In this document: positions 1 to 9,714 of the stretch, piece by piece
Layout: the number at the start of each line of letters is the position of its first letter
Numbering within the stretch: position 1 is the first letter of the stretch
NCBI RefSeq assembly: GCF_023498005.1
Contig: NZ_CP097289.1
Span: 6,882,001-6,946,000 of the forward strand
Reading direction: 5' to 3'
DNA length: 64,000 nt
Origin: Streptomyces durmitorensis
Lineage (GTDB): Bacteria; Actinomycetota; Actinomycetes; Streptomycetales; Streptomycetaceae
Position numbers and translations under genes: made by a program
Notes under the pieces: generated by a model
Told to the model about the DNA's origin: nothing
Seen by the model: the letters and a program-made list of their open reading frames with translations, nothing else
Databases searched by the model: none

Positions 1-989
1 CGGCCGTCGGCAACATCGGGGTCTCGCTGCTCGACGTGGTCACGGGCGACGAGACGTACGACGTGCTCGCCGTCGAGCTCTCCAGCTACCAGCTGCACTG
101 GGCGCCCTCGCTGCGCGCCCACTCCGCGACCGTCCTGAACCTCGCCCCCGACCACCTGGACTGGCACGGCTCCATGGAGGCGTACGCCGCCGACAAGGGC
201 CGCGTCTACGAGGGCAATCAGGTCGCCTGCGTCTACAACGTCGCGGACAAGGCCACCGAGGACCTGGTCCGCGGTGCCGACGTCGAAGAGGGCTGCCGCG
301 CCATCGGTTTCACGCTGAACGCGCCCGCGCCCTCGCAACTGGGCGTCGTGGACGGCATTCTGGTCGACCGTGCCTTCGTGCCGGACCGCCAGAAGCAGGC
401 GCAGGAGCTCGCCGAGATCTCCGACGTACGGCCGCCTGCCCCGCACAACATCGCCAACGCCCTGGCCGCGGCCGCTCTCGCGCGCGCCTACGGCGTGCCG
501 CCGACGGCCGTGCGCGACGGTCTGCGCGCCTTCCGTCCCGACGCCCACCGCATCGAACACGTCGCCGACGTGGCCGAAGTGGCGTACGTCGACGACTCCA
601 AGGCCACCAACACCCACGCCGCGGAAGCCTCGTTGGCCGCGTACGAATCGATCGTCTGGATCGCGGGCGGGCTCGCCAAGGGCGCCACCTTCGACGAGCT
701 GGTCGCCAAGTCGGCGAAGCGGCTGCGGGCCGTCGTCCTGATCGGCGCCGACCGCGCGCTGATCCGCGAAGCCCTCGCGCGACACGCGCCCGAGGTCCCG
801 GTCGTCGACCTCGACCGGACCGACACTGGGGCGATGTCCGAGGCGGTACGACAGGCTGCACGGCTCGCCGAGCCGGGGGACACCGTACTGATGGCCCCGG
901 CCTGTGCGTCGATGGACATGTTCACCAACTACAACAAGCGTGGTGACGCGTTCGCGGACGCGGTCCGCGAACTCGGCGCGAGCGCCTGA
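1..989 (+). CDS. murD: UDP-N-acetylmuramoylalanine--D-glutamate ligase, 5' truncated
   Basis: MurD adds D-glutamate to UDP-MurNAc-L-Ala in the cytoplasmic stage of peptidoglycan synthesis. The frame is open from base 3 and begins inside the gene: the first residues read AVGNIG, the conserved segment just after the Mur-ligase ATP-binding loop. ATP-grasp and C-terminal Mur-ligase features follow, including HNIANALAA, the DDSKATNTHA loop and a closing CASMDMFTNYNKRGDAF segment. The gene ends at TGA 987-989. Its start lies outside the window, so the internal GTG at 36 is not the start. The following genes ftsW and murG run the same way, the usual actinobacterial dcw order. Confidence 0.95.
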   Translation, partial: AVGNIGVSLLDVVTGDETYDVLAVELSSYQLHWAPSLRAHSATVLNLAPDHLDWHGSMEAYAADKGRVYEGNQVACVYNVADKATEDLVRGADVEEGCRAIGFTLNAPAPSQLGVVDGILVDRAFVPDRQKQAQELAEISDVRPPAPHNIANALAAAALARAYGVPPTAVRDGLRAFRPDAHRIEHVADVAEVAYVDDSKATNTHAAEASLAAYESIVWIAGGLAKGATFDELVAKSAKRLRAVVLIGADRALIREALARHAPEVPVVDLDRTDTGAMSEAVRQAARLAEPGDTVLMAPACASMDMFTNYNKRGDAFADAVRELGASA

Positions 990-1069
990 CGCGGGCCCCT
1001 TGGTCCGGGGGCGCCCGGCACCCTTAGGAGGGCACGTGGCAGCGTCGTGGTGGCCGTTCGGGGGTCTCG

Positions 1070-2392
1070 ATGGCAGGCAGTAGCGGGCGCGCGCCCACGC
1101 GCCTCGCCAGGAGGCCCGCGCCGGTCCGTTCCGCGGGCGCACCCCGCCCGCCGCGGGAGAACGCGGTACGGCGGTTCTACACCCGCGCCAAGCGCGCCTG
1201 GGACCGGCCGCTGACCGCGTACTACCTCATCTTCGGCAGCAGCCTGCTGATCACCGTGCTCGGCCTGGTGATGGTCTACTCGGCGTCGATGATCCAGGCG
1301 CTGCAGCTGGACCTGCCCGCCGCGTACTTCTTCCGCAAGCAGTTCGTCGCCGCCGTACTGGGGTCGATCCTGCTGCTGGTGGCCATGCGCATGCCCATCA
1401 AGCTGCACCGGGCGCTCGCCTACCCGATCCTCGCCGTGACCGTCTTCCTGATGGTGCTCGTGCAGGTCCCCGGGATAGGGCGCAGCGTCAACGGAAACCA
1501 GAACTGGATCTATCTGGGCGGCCCCTTCCAGCTCCAGCCCAGTGAGTTCGCCAAGCTCGCCCTCGTCCTGTGGGGCGCGGACCTGCTCGCCCGCAAGCAG
1601 GACAAGCGCCTGCTCACCCAGTGGAAGCACATGCTCGTGCCGCTCGTGCCGGTCGCCTTCATGCTGCTCGGACTGATCATGCTGGGCGGCGACATGGGCA
1701 CCGCGATCATTCTCACGGCGATCCTTTTCGGCCTGCTCTGGCTCGCGGGAGCGCCGACGCGGCTCTTCGCGGGGGTGCTCTCGATCGCGGCCCTGCTCGG
1801 CGTGATCCTCATCAAGACCAGCCCCAACCGCATGGCGAGGCTCGCCTGCATCGGTGCCACGGATCCAGGACCCGGCGACCAGTGCTGGCAGGCCGTGCAC
1901 GGGATCTACGCCCTGGCCTCCGGCGGATTCTTCGGTTCCGGCCTCGGCGCGAGTGTGGAAAAATGGGGTCAACTGCCGGAACCGCACACCGACTTCATCT
2001 TCGCCATCACGGGGGAGGAACTCGGCCTGGCGGGGACACTGTCGGTGCTCGCTCTGTTCGCGGCTCTAGGCTATGCGGGTATCCGCGTGGCCGGACGCAC
2101 GGAGGACCCCTTCGTGAGGTATGCCGCGGGAGGCGTGACCACCTGGATCACGGCGCAGGCCGTGATCAACGTCGGTGCGGTGCTCGGTCTGCTGCCGATC
2201 GCCGGTGTCCCGCTCCCGCTGTTCTCCTACGGGGGCTCAGCCCTGCTGCCGACCATGTTCGCCATCGGACTCCTCATCGCCTTCGCGCGGGAGGACCCGG
2301 CGGCAAAGGCGGCCCTGGCCATGCGGCAACCTCGGGTGAGATGGAACACGATGAGACGGCGCGTCAAGGCGCGTTCGTCCGGAGAGCGGTGA
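1070..2392 (+). CDS. ftsW: Cell division peptidoglycan polymerase FtsW (SEDS family)
   Basis: FtsW is the membrane glycosyltransferase that polymerises lipid II at the septum together with its class B PBP partner. The 440-aa product has a basic N-terminal tail of about 45 residues, then roughly ten hydrophobic segments. SEDS hallmarks are visible: NGNQNWI (141-147), QPSEFAK (156-162), GGDMGTA (206-212), HTDFIFA with the conserved Asp near 308, and LFSYGGSALLPTM near the C-terminus. The start is ATG 1070. A better Shine-Dalgarno (GGAGGG, 1027-1032) lies too far upstream and in no usable frame, so the exact start is slightly uncertain. murG begins 6 nt after the stop. Confidence 0.95.
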   Translation: MAGSSGRAPTRLARRPAPVRSAGAPRPPRENAVRRFYTRAKRAWDRPLTAYYLIFGSSLLITVLGLVMVYSASMIQALQLDLPAAYFFRKQFVAAVLGSILLLVAMRMPIKLHRALAYPILAVTVFLMVLVQVPGIGRSVNGNQNWIYLGGPFQLQPSEFAKLALVLWGADLLARKQDKRLLTQWKHMLVPLVPVAFMLLGLIMLGGDMGTAIILTAILFGLLWLAGAPTRLFAGVLSIAALLGVILIKTSPNRMARLACIGATDPGPGDQCWQAVHGIYALASGGFFGSGLGASVEKWGQLPEPHTDFIFAITGEELGLAGTLSVLALFAALGYAGIRVAGRTEDPFVRYAAGGVTTWITAQAVINVGAVLGLLPIAGVPLPLFSYGGSALLPTMFAIGLLIAFAREDPAAKAALAMRQPRVRWNTMRRRVKARSSGER

Positions 2393-2398
2393 ATTTCG

Positions 2399-3493
2399 GT
2401 GCATGTCGTACTCGCCGGTGGGGGGACCGCCGGCCACATCGAGCCCGCGCTCGCCCTCGCGGACGCCCTGCGGAGGCAGGACCCGACCGTGGGCATCACG
2501 GCCCTGGGCACGGAGCGTGGACTCGAGACCCGGCTCGTACCGGAGCGGGGCTACGAACTCGCGCTGATCCCGGCCGTCCCGCTGCCGCGCAAGCCCACCC
2601 CTGAGCTGATCACCGTCCCGGGACGGCTGCGCGGCACGATCAAGGCGGCCGAGCAGATCCTGGAGCGGACGAAGGCGGACTGCGTGGTCGGCTTCGGCGG
2701 CTATGTCGCGCTGCCGGGGTACCTCGCGGCCAAGCGGACCGGGACGCCGATCGTCGTGCACGAGGCCAACGCGCGTCCCGGCCTCGCCAACAAGATCGGG
2801 TCGCGGTACGCCCACGGGGTGGCCGTCGCCACGCCGGACAGCAAGCTGCGCAACTCCCGCTACATCGGCATCCCGTTGCGCCACACCATCGCCACGCTCG
2901 ACCGGGCCCGGGTCCGCCCGGAGGCGCGCGCCGCCTTCGGCCTCGACCCGAACCTGCCGACGCTGCTCGTCTCCGGCGGTTCGCAGGGCGCCCGGCGGCT
3001 CAACGAGGTCGTCCAGCAGGTCGCTCCGGTCCTCCAGCGCGCCGGGATCCAGATCCTGCACGCGGTCGGCCCGAAGAACGAAATGCCGTACGTCGAGAAC
3101 ATGCCCGGTATGCCGCCCTACATCCCGGTACCGTACGTGGACCGGATGGACCTCGCGTACGCCGCGGCGGACATGATGCTCTGCCGCGCGGGCGCGATGA
3201 CCGTCGCCGAACTCTCGGCCGTCGGGCTTCCGGCCGCCTACGTCCCGCTGCCCATCGGCAACGGCGAACAGCGGCTGAACGCCCAGCCGGTGGTCAAGGC
3301 GGGCGGTGGACTCCTGGTGGACGACGCCGAACTGACGCCCGAGTGGGTGCAGGGCAACGTGCTCCCGGTGCTCGCCGATCCGCACCGGCTGTACGAGATG
3401 TCCCGCGCCGCATCGGAGTTCGGCCGCAGGGATGCCGACGACCTGCTCGTCGGCATGGTGTACGAGGCGATCGCGTCGCGCCGCAACGGGTGA
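2399..3493 (+). CDS. murG: UDP-GlcNAc:lipid I N-acetylglucosaminyltransferase MurG
   Basis: MurG transfers GlcNAc to lipid I to make lipid II on the inner face of the membrane. The 364-aa protein (family usual about 360) starts at GTG 2399. It shows the N-terminal glycine-rich loop GGGTAGHIEPA for membrane and acceptor binding, a central VSGGSQGARRLNE turn and the donor-binding helix RAGAMTVAELSAVGLPA. This is a typical GT28 two-domain arrangement. The 6-nt gap to ftsW suggests translational coupling. The next gene ftsQ starts 40 nt downstream. Confidence 0.96.
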   Translation: MHVVLAGGGTAGHIEPALALADALRRQDPTVGITALGTERGLETRLVPERGYELALIPAVPLPRKPTPELITVPGRLRGTIKAAEQILERTKADCVVGFGGYVALPGYLAAKRTGTPIVVHEANARPGLANKIGSRYAHGVAVATPDSKLRNSRYIGIPLRHTIATLDRARVRPEARAAFGLDPNLPTLLVSGGSQGARRLNEVVQQVAPVLQRAGIQILHAVGPKNEMPYVENMPGMPPYIPVPYVDRMDLAYAAADMMLCRAGAMTVAELSAVGLPAAYVPLPIGNGEQRLNAQPVVKAGGGLLVDDAELTPEWVQGNVLPVLADPHRLYEMSRAASEFGRRDADDLLVGMVYEAIASRRNG

Positions 3494-3533
3494 GCCGGCG
3501 CTAGACGGCAACAGCACAAGAAGGCAGGGGACC

Positions 3534-4322
3534 GTGGCCGGACCGACCACCGCCGAACGGCAGAAGCTCGACTCCGGCCCGCCCCGCCCAGCGCGCTCCC
3601 GCCCGCGCGTCCCGCGGCCGCGCACTCTGATCCTCTCGCTGATCGCACTCGTGCTGCTCGGCGCCGGAGGCGTCTGGCTGTTCTACGGCTCGCAGTGGCT
3701 GCGCGTGGAGCGCGTGACGACGTCCGGCACCCGGATCCTGACGCCCGAAGAGGTGCGCGAGGCCGCCGCGGCGCCGGTCGGGGCGCCCCTGATTTCGGTC
3801 GACACCGACGCTCTTGAGGACCGGCTGCGCAAGAAACTGCGGCGTATCGACTCGGTCGACGTGGTCCGTTCCTGGCCGCACGGAATCGGTCTGAAAGTGA
3901 CCGAACGCAAGCCGGTTCTGCTTATCGAAAAGGGCGGAAAGTTCGTCGAAGTGGACGCCAAGGGCGTGCGATTCGCCACGGTCGGACATGCCCCGAAGGG
4001 CGTTCCGCTCCTGGAATTGAGGCCGGATCAGGAGAACGCGGCGGCGAGCCTGCGCCGTTTCGACTCCCACCGCCTGCGCCGCGAGTCGGTACGGGTCGCG
4101 GGCGCGCTTCCGGCCGCCGTGGCCCGCGATACGCGGGTCGTCAAGGTCCGTTCGTACGACTCGATCTCGCTGGAGTTGAGCGGCGGCCGCACCGTAGCGT
4201 GGGGCAGCAGCGAGAAGGGCCGGACGAAGGCAAGCACACTCACCGCGCTGATGAAAGCCGCCCCCAAGGCACGGCACTTCGATGTGAGTGTCCCCACCGC
4301 ACCTGCTTCATCGGCGAGTTGA
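3534..4322 (+). CDS. ftsQ: Cell division protein FtsQ (DivIB)
   Basis: FtsQ is a bitopic divisome protein that recruits FtsL/FtsB and regulates septal wall synthesis. I start it at GTG 3534, after an AAGGCAGGGG Shine-Dalgarno. The frame is open upstream into murG, but that part has murG-shadow composition. The 262-aa product has a Pro/Arg-rich cytoplasmic tail, one membrane helix (LILSLIALVLLGAGGVWLFY) and an extracellular POTRA-type domain beginning LRVERVTTSGTRILTPEEV. The beta domain follows. FtsQ sits between murG and ftsZ, the conserved order; ftsA is absent, as normal in actinobacteria. Confidence 0.94.
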   Translation: MAGPTTAERQKLDSGPPRPARSRPRVPRPRTLILSLIALVLLGAGGVWLFYGSQWLRVERVTTSGTRILTPEEVREAAAAPVGAPLISVDTDALEDRLRKKLRRIDSVDVVRSWPHGIGLKVTERKPVLLIEKGGKFVEVDAKGVRFATVGHAPKGVPLLELRPDQENAAASLRRFDSHRLRRESVRVAGALPAAVARDTRVVKVRSYDSISLELSGGRTVAWGSSEKGRTKASTLTALMKAAPKARHFDVSVPTAPASSAS

Positions 4323-4478
4323 CGCATATCGTCGCAGGCCAGCACCCTGGTTCGGCAGCGCTACGGCTGATCACATAGGGTGAAAAGAAAAACGGGAGGT
4401 TCGGCGTGTTCGTTGAACGTGCGCCACTTGTCGACTTAGTGTCCTGTTCGGAAGAGTCCAAGGAACAGACACACTGGT

Positions 4479-4503
4479 AACCCTAAACTTCAGCGTTAGG
4501 GTT
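4479..4503. promoter_or_regulatory. Inverted repeat in the ftsZ upstream region
   Basis: In the 275-bp ftsQ-ftsZ gap there is a perfect 8-bp inverted repeat, AACCCTAA and TTAGGGTT, separated by 9 nt. Two GACAC pentamers, the core of the WhiA site known from Streptomyces sporulation promoters, lie nearby at 4468-4472 and 4567-4571. Streptomyces ftsZ is known to have several promoters in this gap, one developmentally controlled. Assigning this repeat to one of them is inference. Confidence 0.5.
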
Positions 4504-4597
4504 CGGGTCGGCGTTCGGACCGTCCCATTCGGCATCAGTCGTCGCGGCGCGATCCCGCGAGGCGGCGACACGTAACTCGAGGCGAGAGGCCTTCGAC

Positions 4598-5827
4598 GTG
4601 GCAGCACCGCAGAACTACCTCGCAGTCATCAAAGTCATCGGTGTCGGCGGCGGTGGTGTCAATGCCATCAACCGGATGATCGAGGTCGGTCTCAAGGGCG
4701 TCGAGTTCATCGCCATCAACACCGACGCGCAAGCCCTGTTGATGAGCGACGCCGACGTCAAGCTCGACGTCGGCCGTGAACTCACCCGTGGCCTCGGCGC
4801 CGGAGCCAACCCGGCAGTCGGCCGCAAGGCGGCAGAAGACCACCGCGAGGAGATCGAGGAGGTCCTCAAGGGGGCCGACATGGTCTTCGTCACCGCCGGC
4901 GAAGGCGGTGGCACCGGCACGGGCGGCGCACCTGTCGTCGCCAACATCGCTCGCTCCCTGGGCGCCCTGACCATCGGCGTCGTCACCCGGCCGTTCACCT
5001 TCGAGGGCCGTCGTCGCGCCAATCAGGCCGAGGACGGGATCGCGGAGCTGCGCGAAGAGGTCGACACCCTCATCGTCATCCCCAACGACCGGCTCCTGTC
5101 CATCTCGGACCGGCAGGTCAGCGTTCTGGACGCCTTCAAGTCGGCGGACCAGGTCCTGCTCTCCGGTGTCCAGGGCATCACCGACCTCATCACGACCCCC
5201 GGTCTGATCAACCTCGACTTCGCCGACGTCAAGTCGGTCATGTCCGAGGCGGGTTCGGCCCTCATGGGCATCGGCTCGGCGCGCGGCGACGACCGCGCGG
5301 TGGCCGCCGCCGAGATGGCGATCTCCTCGCCGCTCCTGGAGGCGTCCATCGACGGAGCGCGGGGAGTCCTGCTCTCCATCTCCGGCGGCTCCGACCTCGG
5401 CCTCTTCGAGATCAACGAAGCGGCCCAACTGGTCAGCGAGGCGGCCCACCCCGAGGCCAACATCATCTTCGGCGCCGTCATCGACGACGCCCTGGGCGAC
5501 GAGGTCCGGGTCACCGTCATCGCGGCGGGCTTCGACGGCGGTCAGCCACCGTCCAAGCGGGACACCGTCCTCGGCTCGGCGTCGTCGGCCAAGCAGCGTG
5601 ACGAGCAGCCGGCGGCCACGAGCCGTCCGGCCGAGTCGTCCCGTTCGCCCTACGGCGGCCTCGGCAGCGTCACGTCGCACGACGAGCCCTCGTCCCCGGA
5701 GCCCGCCGAGGCGCCCGTGGTCAACGAAGCCCCGTCCGCGCCCGTGGCCCCGCCGCAGGTTCCGCCGGCCCGTCCGTACCAGGACAGCCAGGCCGAAGAG
5801 CTGGACGTGCCGGACTTCCTGAAGTGA
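4598..5827 (+). CDS. ftsZ: Cell division GTPase FtsZ
   Basis: FtsZ is the tubulin-like GTPase that forms Z-rings and, in Streptomyces, sporulation ladders. The 409-aa product starts at GTG 4598 behind a GAGGCGAGAGG Shine-Dalgarno. It has the N-terminal nucleotide loop [13 protein letters not shown] (15-27), the tubulin signature GGGTGTGG (103-110) and the T7 catalytic loop NLDFADVK (206-213). An Ala/Pro/Ser-rich variable linker from about 320 leads to the terminal binding peptide VPDFLK. That tail is the expected contact for SepF, encoded 1.6 kb downstream. The stop overlaps the pgeF start. Confidence 0.98.
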   Translation: MAAPQNYLAVIKVIGVGGGGVNAINRMIEVGLKGVEFIAINTDAQALLMSDADVKLDVGRELTRGLGAGANPAVGRKAAEDHREEIEEVLKGADMVFVTAGEGGGTGTGGAPVVANIARSLGALTIGVVTRPFTFEGRRRANQAEDGIAELREEVDTLIVIPNDRLLSISDRQVSVLDAFKSADQVLLSGVQGITDLITTPGLINLDFADVKSVMSEAGSALMGIGSARGDDRAVAAAEMAISSPLLEASIDGARGVLLSISGGSDLGLFEINEAAQLVSEAAHPEANIIFGAVIDDALGDEVRVTVIAAGFDGGQPPSKRDTVLGSASSAKQRDEQPAATSRPAESSRSPYGGLGSVTSHDEPSSPEPAEAPVVNEAPSAPVAPPQVPPARPYQDSQAEELDVPDFLK

Positions 5828-6555
5828 TAAGCCGGCACAGCACTGCGAGCGGCGCGCACTTCGCCTTCACCGACAGGTGGGGCGGGGTGAGCGCCGTTCC
5901 GTACGAAGAGCTCAACCTCGGCGGTGCGGTCGGCGACGACCCGCAGGCCGTGCGCACGAACCGCGGGCTCGCCGCCACGGCCCTCGGCATCGACCCGGCG
6001 CGGGTCGTCTGGATGAACCAGGTCCACGGCCCCGATGTCGTCGTGGTCGACGGACCCTGGGGCAGCGATGCCGAGATCCCGGCGGTCGACGCCGTGGTGA
6101 CCGCTCGCCGGGGCCTCGCCCTGGCGGTCCTCACCGCGGACTGCACGCCCGTCCTGCTCGCCGACCCGGTCGCCAAGGTCGCGGCGGCGGCTCACGCGGG
6201 GCGTCCCGGCATGCTGGCGGGGGTCGTCCCCGCCGCCGTCGAGGCGATGGTGAAGCTGGGCGCCGACCCGGCCCGCGTCATCGCCCGCACCGGACCCGCC
6301 GTCTGCGGCCGCTGCTACGAAGTGCCGAAGGAGATGCGCGCCGATGCCGCCGCGATCGAGCCGGCGGCGTACGCCGAGACGAGCTGGGGCACTCCGGCGG
6401 TCGACGTGACCGCGGGGGTGCACGCCCAGCTGGAGCGGCTCGGGGTGCGCGACCGGGAGCAGTCGCCGGTGTGCACCCTGGAATCCGGTGACCACTTCTC
6501 GTACCGCCGCGACCGGACCACCGGTCGTCTCGCGGGCTATGTCTGGCTGGACTGA
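5824..6555 (+). CDS. pgeF: YfiH/PgeF-family laccase-domain protein
   Basis: This family was first called polyphenol oxidase. Members are zinc enzymes that act as purine nucleoside phosphorylases or correct misincorporated amino acids in peptidoglycan precursors; the dcw location fits the latter. The 243-aa protein keeps the metal-site residues: His68 in MNQVHG, Cys107 in TADCTP and His124 in AAAHAG. The GTG start at 5824 overlaps the ftsZ stop as GTGA, so translation is probably coupled. Substrate in this organism is inferred only. Confidence 0.88.
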   Translation: MISRHSTASGAHFAFTDRWGGVSAVPYEELNLGGAVGDDPQAVRTNRGLAATALGIDPARVVWMNQVHGPDVVVVDGPWGSDAEIPAVDAVVTARRGLALAVLTADCTPVLLADPVAKVAAAAHAGRPGMLAGVVPAAVEAMVKLGADPARVIARTGPAVCGRCYEVPKEMRADAAAIEPAAYAETSWGTPAVDVTAGVHAQLERLGVRDREQSPVCTLESGDHFSYRRDRTTGRLAGYVWLD

Positions 6556-6561
6556 TAGGGC

Positions 6562-7281
6562 ATGACGGACCGTAAGTCTCAACTCACCGCAAATCTGGCG
6601 GAGGTCGAAGAGCGCATCGCCGCGGCGTGCGGGGCGGCCGGGCGCAAGCGGGAGGAGGTGACCCTGATCGTGGTCACCAAGACCTACCCCGCGAGCGATG
6701 TGCGGATCCTCTCGGAGCTCGGCGTCCGGCACGTCGCCGAGAACCGCGACCAGGACGCGGCCCCCAAGGCCGCCGACTGTGCGGACCTTCCCCTTACTTG
6801 GCACTTTGTCGGTCAATTGCAGACCAACAAGGTCCGTTCTGTGGTCAGTTATGCCGATGTGGTCCAGTCCGTGGACCGCCCCAAGCTCGTCACGGCACTC
6901 TCGGCGGGGGCCGTGCGCGCGGAGCGGGAACTCGGCTGCCTGATCCAGGTCGCCCTCGACGCCGAGGAGAACGGGCGGGGCGAGCGCGGGGGCGTGGGCC
7001 CCGGCGGAATCGAGGAGTTGGCCGGACTCGTGGCACAGGCTCCGGGGCTGCGGCTCGACGGTCTGATGACCGTGGCGCCGCTCACCGGTCCGTACGCGGG
7101 GCGGCAACAGGCGGCGTTCGAGCGGCTGATGGAATTCTCAACCCTTATGCGCGCGGCTCATCCGGCTGCGAACATGGTGTCGGCAGGGATGAGTGCGGAC
7201 CTCGAACAGGCCGTGGCGGCCGGGGCGACACATGTGCGCGTCGGTACGGCGGTACTCGGAGTCCGACCCGGGCTCGGGTAA
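6562..7281 (+). CDS. yggS: YggS-family pyridoxal phosphate homeostasis protein
   Basis: This is a 239-aa single-domain PLP-binding protein with an alanine-racemase-like barrel, thought to buffer free PLP rather than catalyse a specific reaction. The PLP lysine is Lys40 in [13 protein letters not shown]. Family segments [19 protein letters not shown] and [19 protein letters not shown] are present. It starts at ATG 6562, 6 nt after pgeF, and lies in the conserved Gram-positive ylm cluster (ylmD-E-F-G-divIVA) downstream of ftsZ. Confidence 0.93.
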   Translation: MTDRKSQLTANLAEVEERIAAACGAAGRKREEVTLIVVTKTYPASDVRILSELGVRHVAENRDQDAAPKAADCADLPLTWHFVGQLQTNKVRSVVSYADVVQSVDRPKLVTALSAGAVRAERELGCLIQVALDAEENGRGERGGVGPGGIEELAGLVAQAPGLRLDGLMTVAPLTGPYAGRQQAAFERLMEFSTLMRAAHPAANMVSAGMSADLEQAVAAGATHVRVGTAVLGVRPGLG

Positions 7282-7405
7282 CGTCGCCAAGAAGTCGGAC
7301 CACAGCAGAAAATATGGTCATTCTCGCTGTTGGGCGGGGAGACCTCGTGGATCGCGGGCAGTTGGTGACGACAGCCGATCCACCACAGAGCGGAGGACTC
7401 AGAGC

Positions 7406-8050
7406 ATGGCCGGCGCGATGCGCAAGATGGCGGTCTACCTCGGCCTCGTGGAGGACGATGGGTACGACGGTCCGGGGTTCGACCCCGATGACGAGTTCGA
7501 ACCCGAGCCGGAGCCCGAGCGGGACCGCAGGCGGCATGAACCGCCACACCAGTCGCACCAGTCCCGTCAGGCGCACGTGTCTGAAAGGGACGAATCGGTA
7601 CGAGTGGTGCAGCCCCCCGCACAGCGTGAGCCGGTCGCCCATTCCGCTTCGCTAGCCGCGGAATCCGGACGTCCGGCGCGAATCGCCCCCGTGGCATCCA
7701 TCACACCTGAACGCCAGAGCCTGGAGAAGAACGCACCGGTGATCATGCCCAAGGTTGTGTCCGAGCGGGAGCCCTACCGCATCACCACGCTGCACCCCCG
7801 GACCTACAACGAGGCCCGTACCATCGGGGAACACTTCCGCGAAGGCACTCCGGTGATCATGAATCTGACCGAGATGGACGACACGGATGCGAAGCGACTT
7901 GTCGACTTTGCCGCCGGTCTCGTCTTCGGCCTTCATGGCAGCATTGAGCGAGTGACGCAGAAGGTGTTCCTGTTGTCGCCTGCTAACGTCGATGTAACGG
8001 CGGAGGACAAGGCTCGCATCGCAGAGGGCGGGTTCTTCAACCAGAGCTGA
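7406..8050 (+). CDS. sepF: Cell division protein SepF
   Basis: SepF is the membrane anchor and bundling factor for FtsZ in bacteria lacking FtsA. I start it at ATG 7406, which follows GGAGG (7392-7396); the frame is open further upstream, but that stretch overlaps yggS and has no sensible start. The 214-aa product has an N-terminal amphipathic segment ([18 protein letters not shown]), a long acidic and Gln/His-rich linker, and the C-terminal SepF core from about 120 ([30 protein letters not shown]). The 124-bp gap before it is large for this cluster and may carry a promoter. Confidence 0.95.
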   Translation: MAGAMRKMAVYLGLVEDDGYDGPGFDPDDEFEPEPEPERDRRRHEPPHQSHQSRQAHVSERDESVRVVQPPAQREPVAHSASLAAESGRPARIAPVASITPERQSLEKNAPVIMPKVVSEREPYRITTLHPRTYNEARTIGEHFREGTPVIMNLTEMDDTDAKRLVDFAAGLVFGLHGSIERVTQKVFLLSPANVDVTAEDKARIAEGGFFNQS

Positions 8051-8120
8051 GACGTAAGTGACGCAGTAACGCAGAACCGGCAAACGCAGCACGAGTAACA
8101 GGGGAGAGGGAACCGCGAAC

Positions 8121-8405
8121 ATGAGCGTGGTCTTGCAAGTGCTTTACATCGCGCTGATGTGCTTCCTCATCGTGTTGATCTTCCGGTTGGTCATGGACTA
8201 CGTCTTCCAGTTCGCCCGCTCATGGCAACCCGGCAAGGCGATGGTGGTCGTTCTGGAGGCCACCTACACTGTCACTGATCCACCGCTCAAGCTTCTGCGG
8301 CGGTTCATTCCGCCGCTGCGTCTCGGGGGCGTGGCGCTCGACCTGTCCTTCTTCGTACTGATGATCATCGTCTACATCCTGATCACCGTCGTGAGCGGCT
8401 TGTGA
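8121..8405 (+). CDS. yggT: YggT-family membrane protein
   Basis: This 94-aa integral membrane protein has two hydrophobic segments flanking an Arg-rich loop, the YggT (YlmG) architecture. It starts at ATG 8121 after AGGGGAGAGGG. The conserved pair LKLLRRFIPPLRLGG and LDLSFFVLMIIVYIL is clear. Molecular function is not established. It sits between sepF and divIVA in the conserved cluster, suggesting a role in envelope organisation or division-site maintenance. Confidence 0.92.
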   Translation: MSVVLQVLYIALMCFLIVLIFRLVMDYVFQFARSWQPGKAMVVVLEATYTVTDPPLKLLRRFIPPLRLGGVALDLSFFVLMIIVYILITVVSGL

Positions 8406-8451
8406 ACGATACGGTCTTGCCGAATGCCGACGACTACGTTGAGGTGAAGAG

Positions 8452-9561
8452 ATGCCGTTGACCCCCGAGGACGTGCGGAACAAGCAGTTCACGACCGTCC
8501 GCCTCCGAGAAGGCTATGACGAGGACGAGGTCGATGCCTTCCTCGATGAGGTCGAAGCCGAACTGACTCGCTTGCTCCGCGAGAACGAAGACCTGCGCGC
8601 CAAACTGGCAGCAGCGACCCGCGCCGCTGCGCAGAACCAGCAGCAGGGCGGGATGCGCAAGCCTCCGGAACCGCAGGACCAGCGCGGTCCGGGCGCCCCC
8701 GTGCCCGCCGCAATATCGGGTCCGCAGCCGGTGCCGCCGCAGCAGCACCAGCAGCAGCAACATCCGCAGCACCAGCAGATGGGCGGTCCGCCGCAGCTGC
8801 CCGGTGGCGCGCCGCAGCTGCCCGCAGGACCCAGTGGGCACGGCCCGCAGGGCGGTCCGCAGGGTCCCGGCCCGATGGGTCAGGGCGGTCCGATGGGCGG
8901 CCCCATGGGTGGTCCCATGGGCGGCCACGGCCCGCAGATGCCCCAGCCCGGCCAGGGCCCCGGTGGCGACAGCGCCGCTCGCGTGCTCTCCCTTGCCCAG
9001 CAGACCGCTGACCAGGCGATCGCGGAGGCCCGTTCCGAGGCCAACAAGATCGTCGGCGAGGCTCGCTCGCGCGCCGAGGGCCTTGAGCGTGACGCCCGTG
9101 CCAAGGCCGATGCCCTGGAGCGGGACGCGCAGGAGAAGCACCGCGTGGCGATGGGCTCCCTGGAGTCCGCTCGCGCCACGCTGGAGCGCAAGGTCGAGGA
9201 CCTGCGCGGCTTCGAGCGCGAGTACCGCACGCGTCTGAAGTCCTACCTGGAGTCGCAGCTCCGTCAGCTGGAGACCCAGGCCGACGACTCGCTGGCACCG
9301 CCGCGGACCCCGGCGACGGCTTCCCTTCCGCCGTCCCCGGCGCCTTCCATGGCACCGGCCGGCGCGGGCGCCCCGTCGTACGGCGGTCAGCAGTCGATGG
9401 GCGGCAACCAGCAGAACGCCGGTCCGTCCTACGGCGGCCAGCAGCAGATGTCGCCGGCGATGACCCAGCCGATGGCGCCGGTGCGGCCGCAGGCCCCGCA
9501 GCCCATGCAGCAGGCCCCGTCGCCGATGCGTGGCTTCCTCATCGACGAGGACGACAACTGA
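8452..9561 (+). CDS. divIVA: Polar growth protein DivIVA (Wag31 homologue)
   Basis: DivIVA marks hyphal tips and directs polar wall growth in Streptomyces. The 369-aa product begins with the membrane-binding DivIVA motif MPLTPEDVRNKQFTTVRL and a short coiled coil. A low-complexity Pro/Gln/Gly insert (about 65-175) contains His-Gln runs and repeated GGPMGG units. A long coiled coil rich in Ala, Glu and Arg (about 180-285) and a Gln/Pro tail ending in FLIDEDDN complete it. The PQG insert is typical of Streptomyces DivIVA and absent from Bacillus. The start is ATG 8452 behind GAGGTGAAGAG. Confidence 0.96.
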   Translation: MPLTPEDVRNKQFTTVRLREGYDEDEVDAFLDEVEAELTRLLRENEDLRAKLAAATRAAAQNQQQGGMRKPPEPQDQRGPGAPVPAAISGPQPVPPQQHQQQQHPQHQQMGGPPQLPGGAPQLPAGPSGHGPQGGPQGPGPMGQGGPMGGPMGGPMGGHGPQMPQPGQGPGGDSAARVLSLAQQTADQAIAEARSEANKIVGEARSRAEGLERDARAKADALERDAQEKHRVAMGSLESARATLERKVEDLRGFEREYRTRLKSYLESQLRQLETQADDSLAPPRTPATASLPPSPAPSMAPAGAGAPSYGGQQSMGGNQQNAGPSYGGQQQMSPAMTQPMAPVRPQAPQPMQQAPSPMRGFLIDEDDN

Positions 9562-9597
9562 CGGCCGTTTCCACGCCTTAGGCGTCGGCAGCGTTCA

Positions 9598-9636
9598 GGG
9601 CGAGGCCCCCAGTTCTTCTGGGGGCCTCGCCCTTTT
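9598..9636 (+). terminator. Intrinsic terminator after divIVA
   Basis: A perfect 15-bp stem (9598-9612 with 9618-9632) closes a 5-nt TTCTT loop and is followed by TTTT. It lies 37 nt after the divIVA stop and ends the dcw operon. Confidence 0.9.
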
Positions 9637-9652
9637 GTGCGTCAGCACACAA

Positions 9653-9703
9653 CGCCGAAGGCCCGGTCCCGCCAAGATCTTCGGCGGGACCGGGCCTTCG
9701 GCG
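9653..9703 (-). terminator. Intrinsic terminator after ileS
   Basis: A perfect 21-bp stem (9653-9673 with 9683-9703) has a 9-nt loop. It lies 11 nt beyond the ileS stop on the minus strand and is back to back with the divIVA terminator. The U-tract is weak, so stem strength probably does the work. Confidence 0.8.
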
Positions 9704-9714
9704 ACTCCCGGTGA

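Noticed and set aside
3432..3533. Longer ftsQ start inside murG
   Set aside because: The extra residues are murG in another frame. GTG 3534 has a good Shine-Dalgarno and the expected FtsQ N-terminus.
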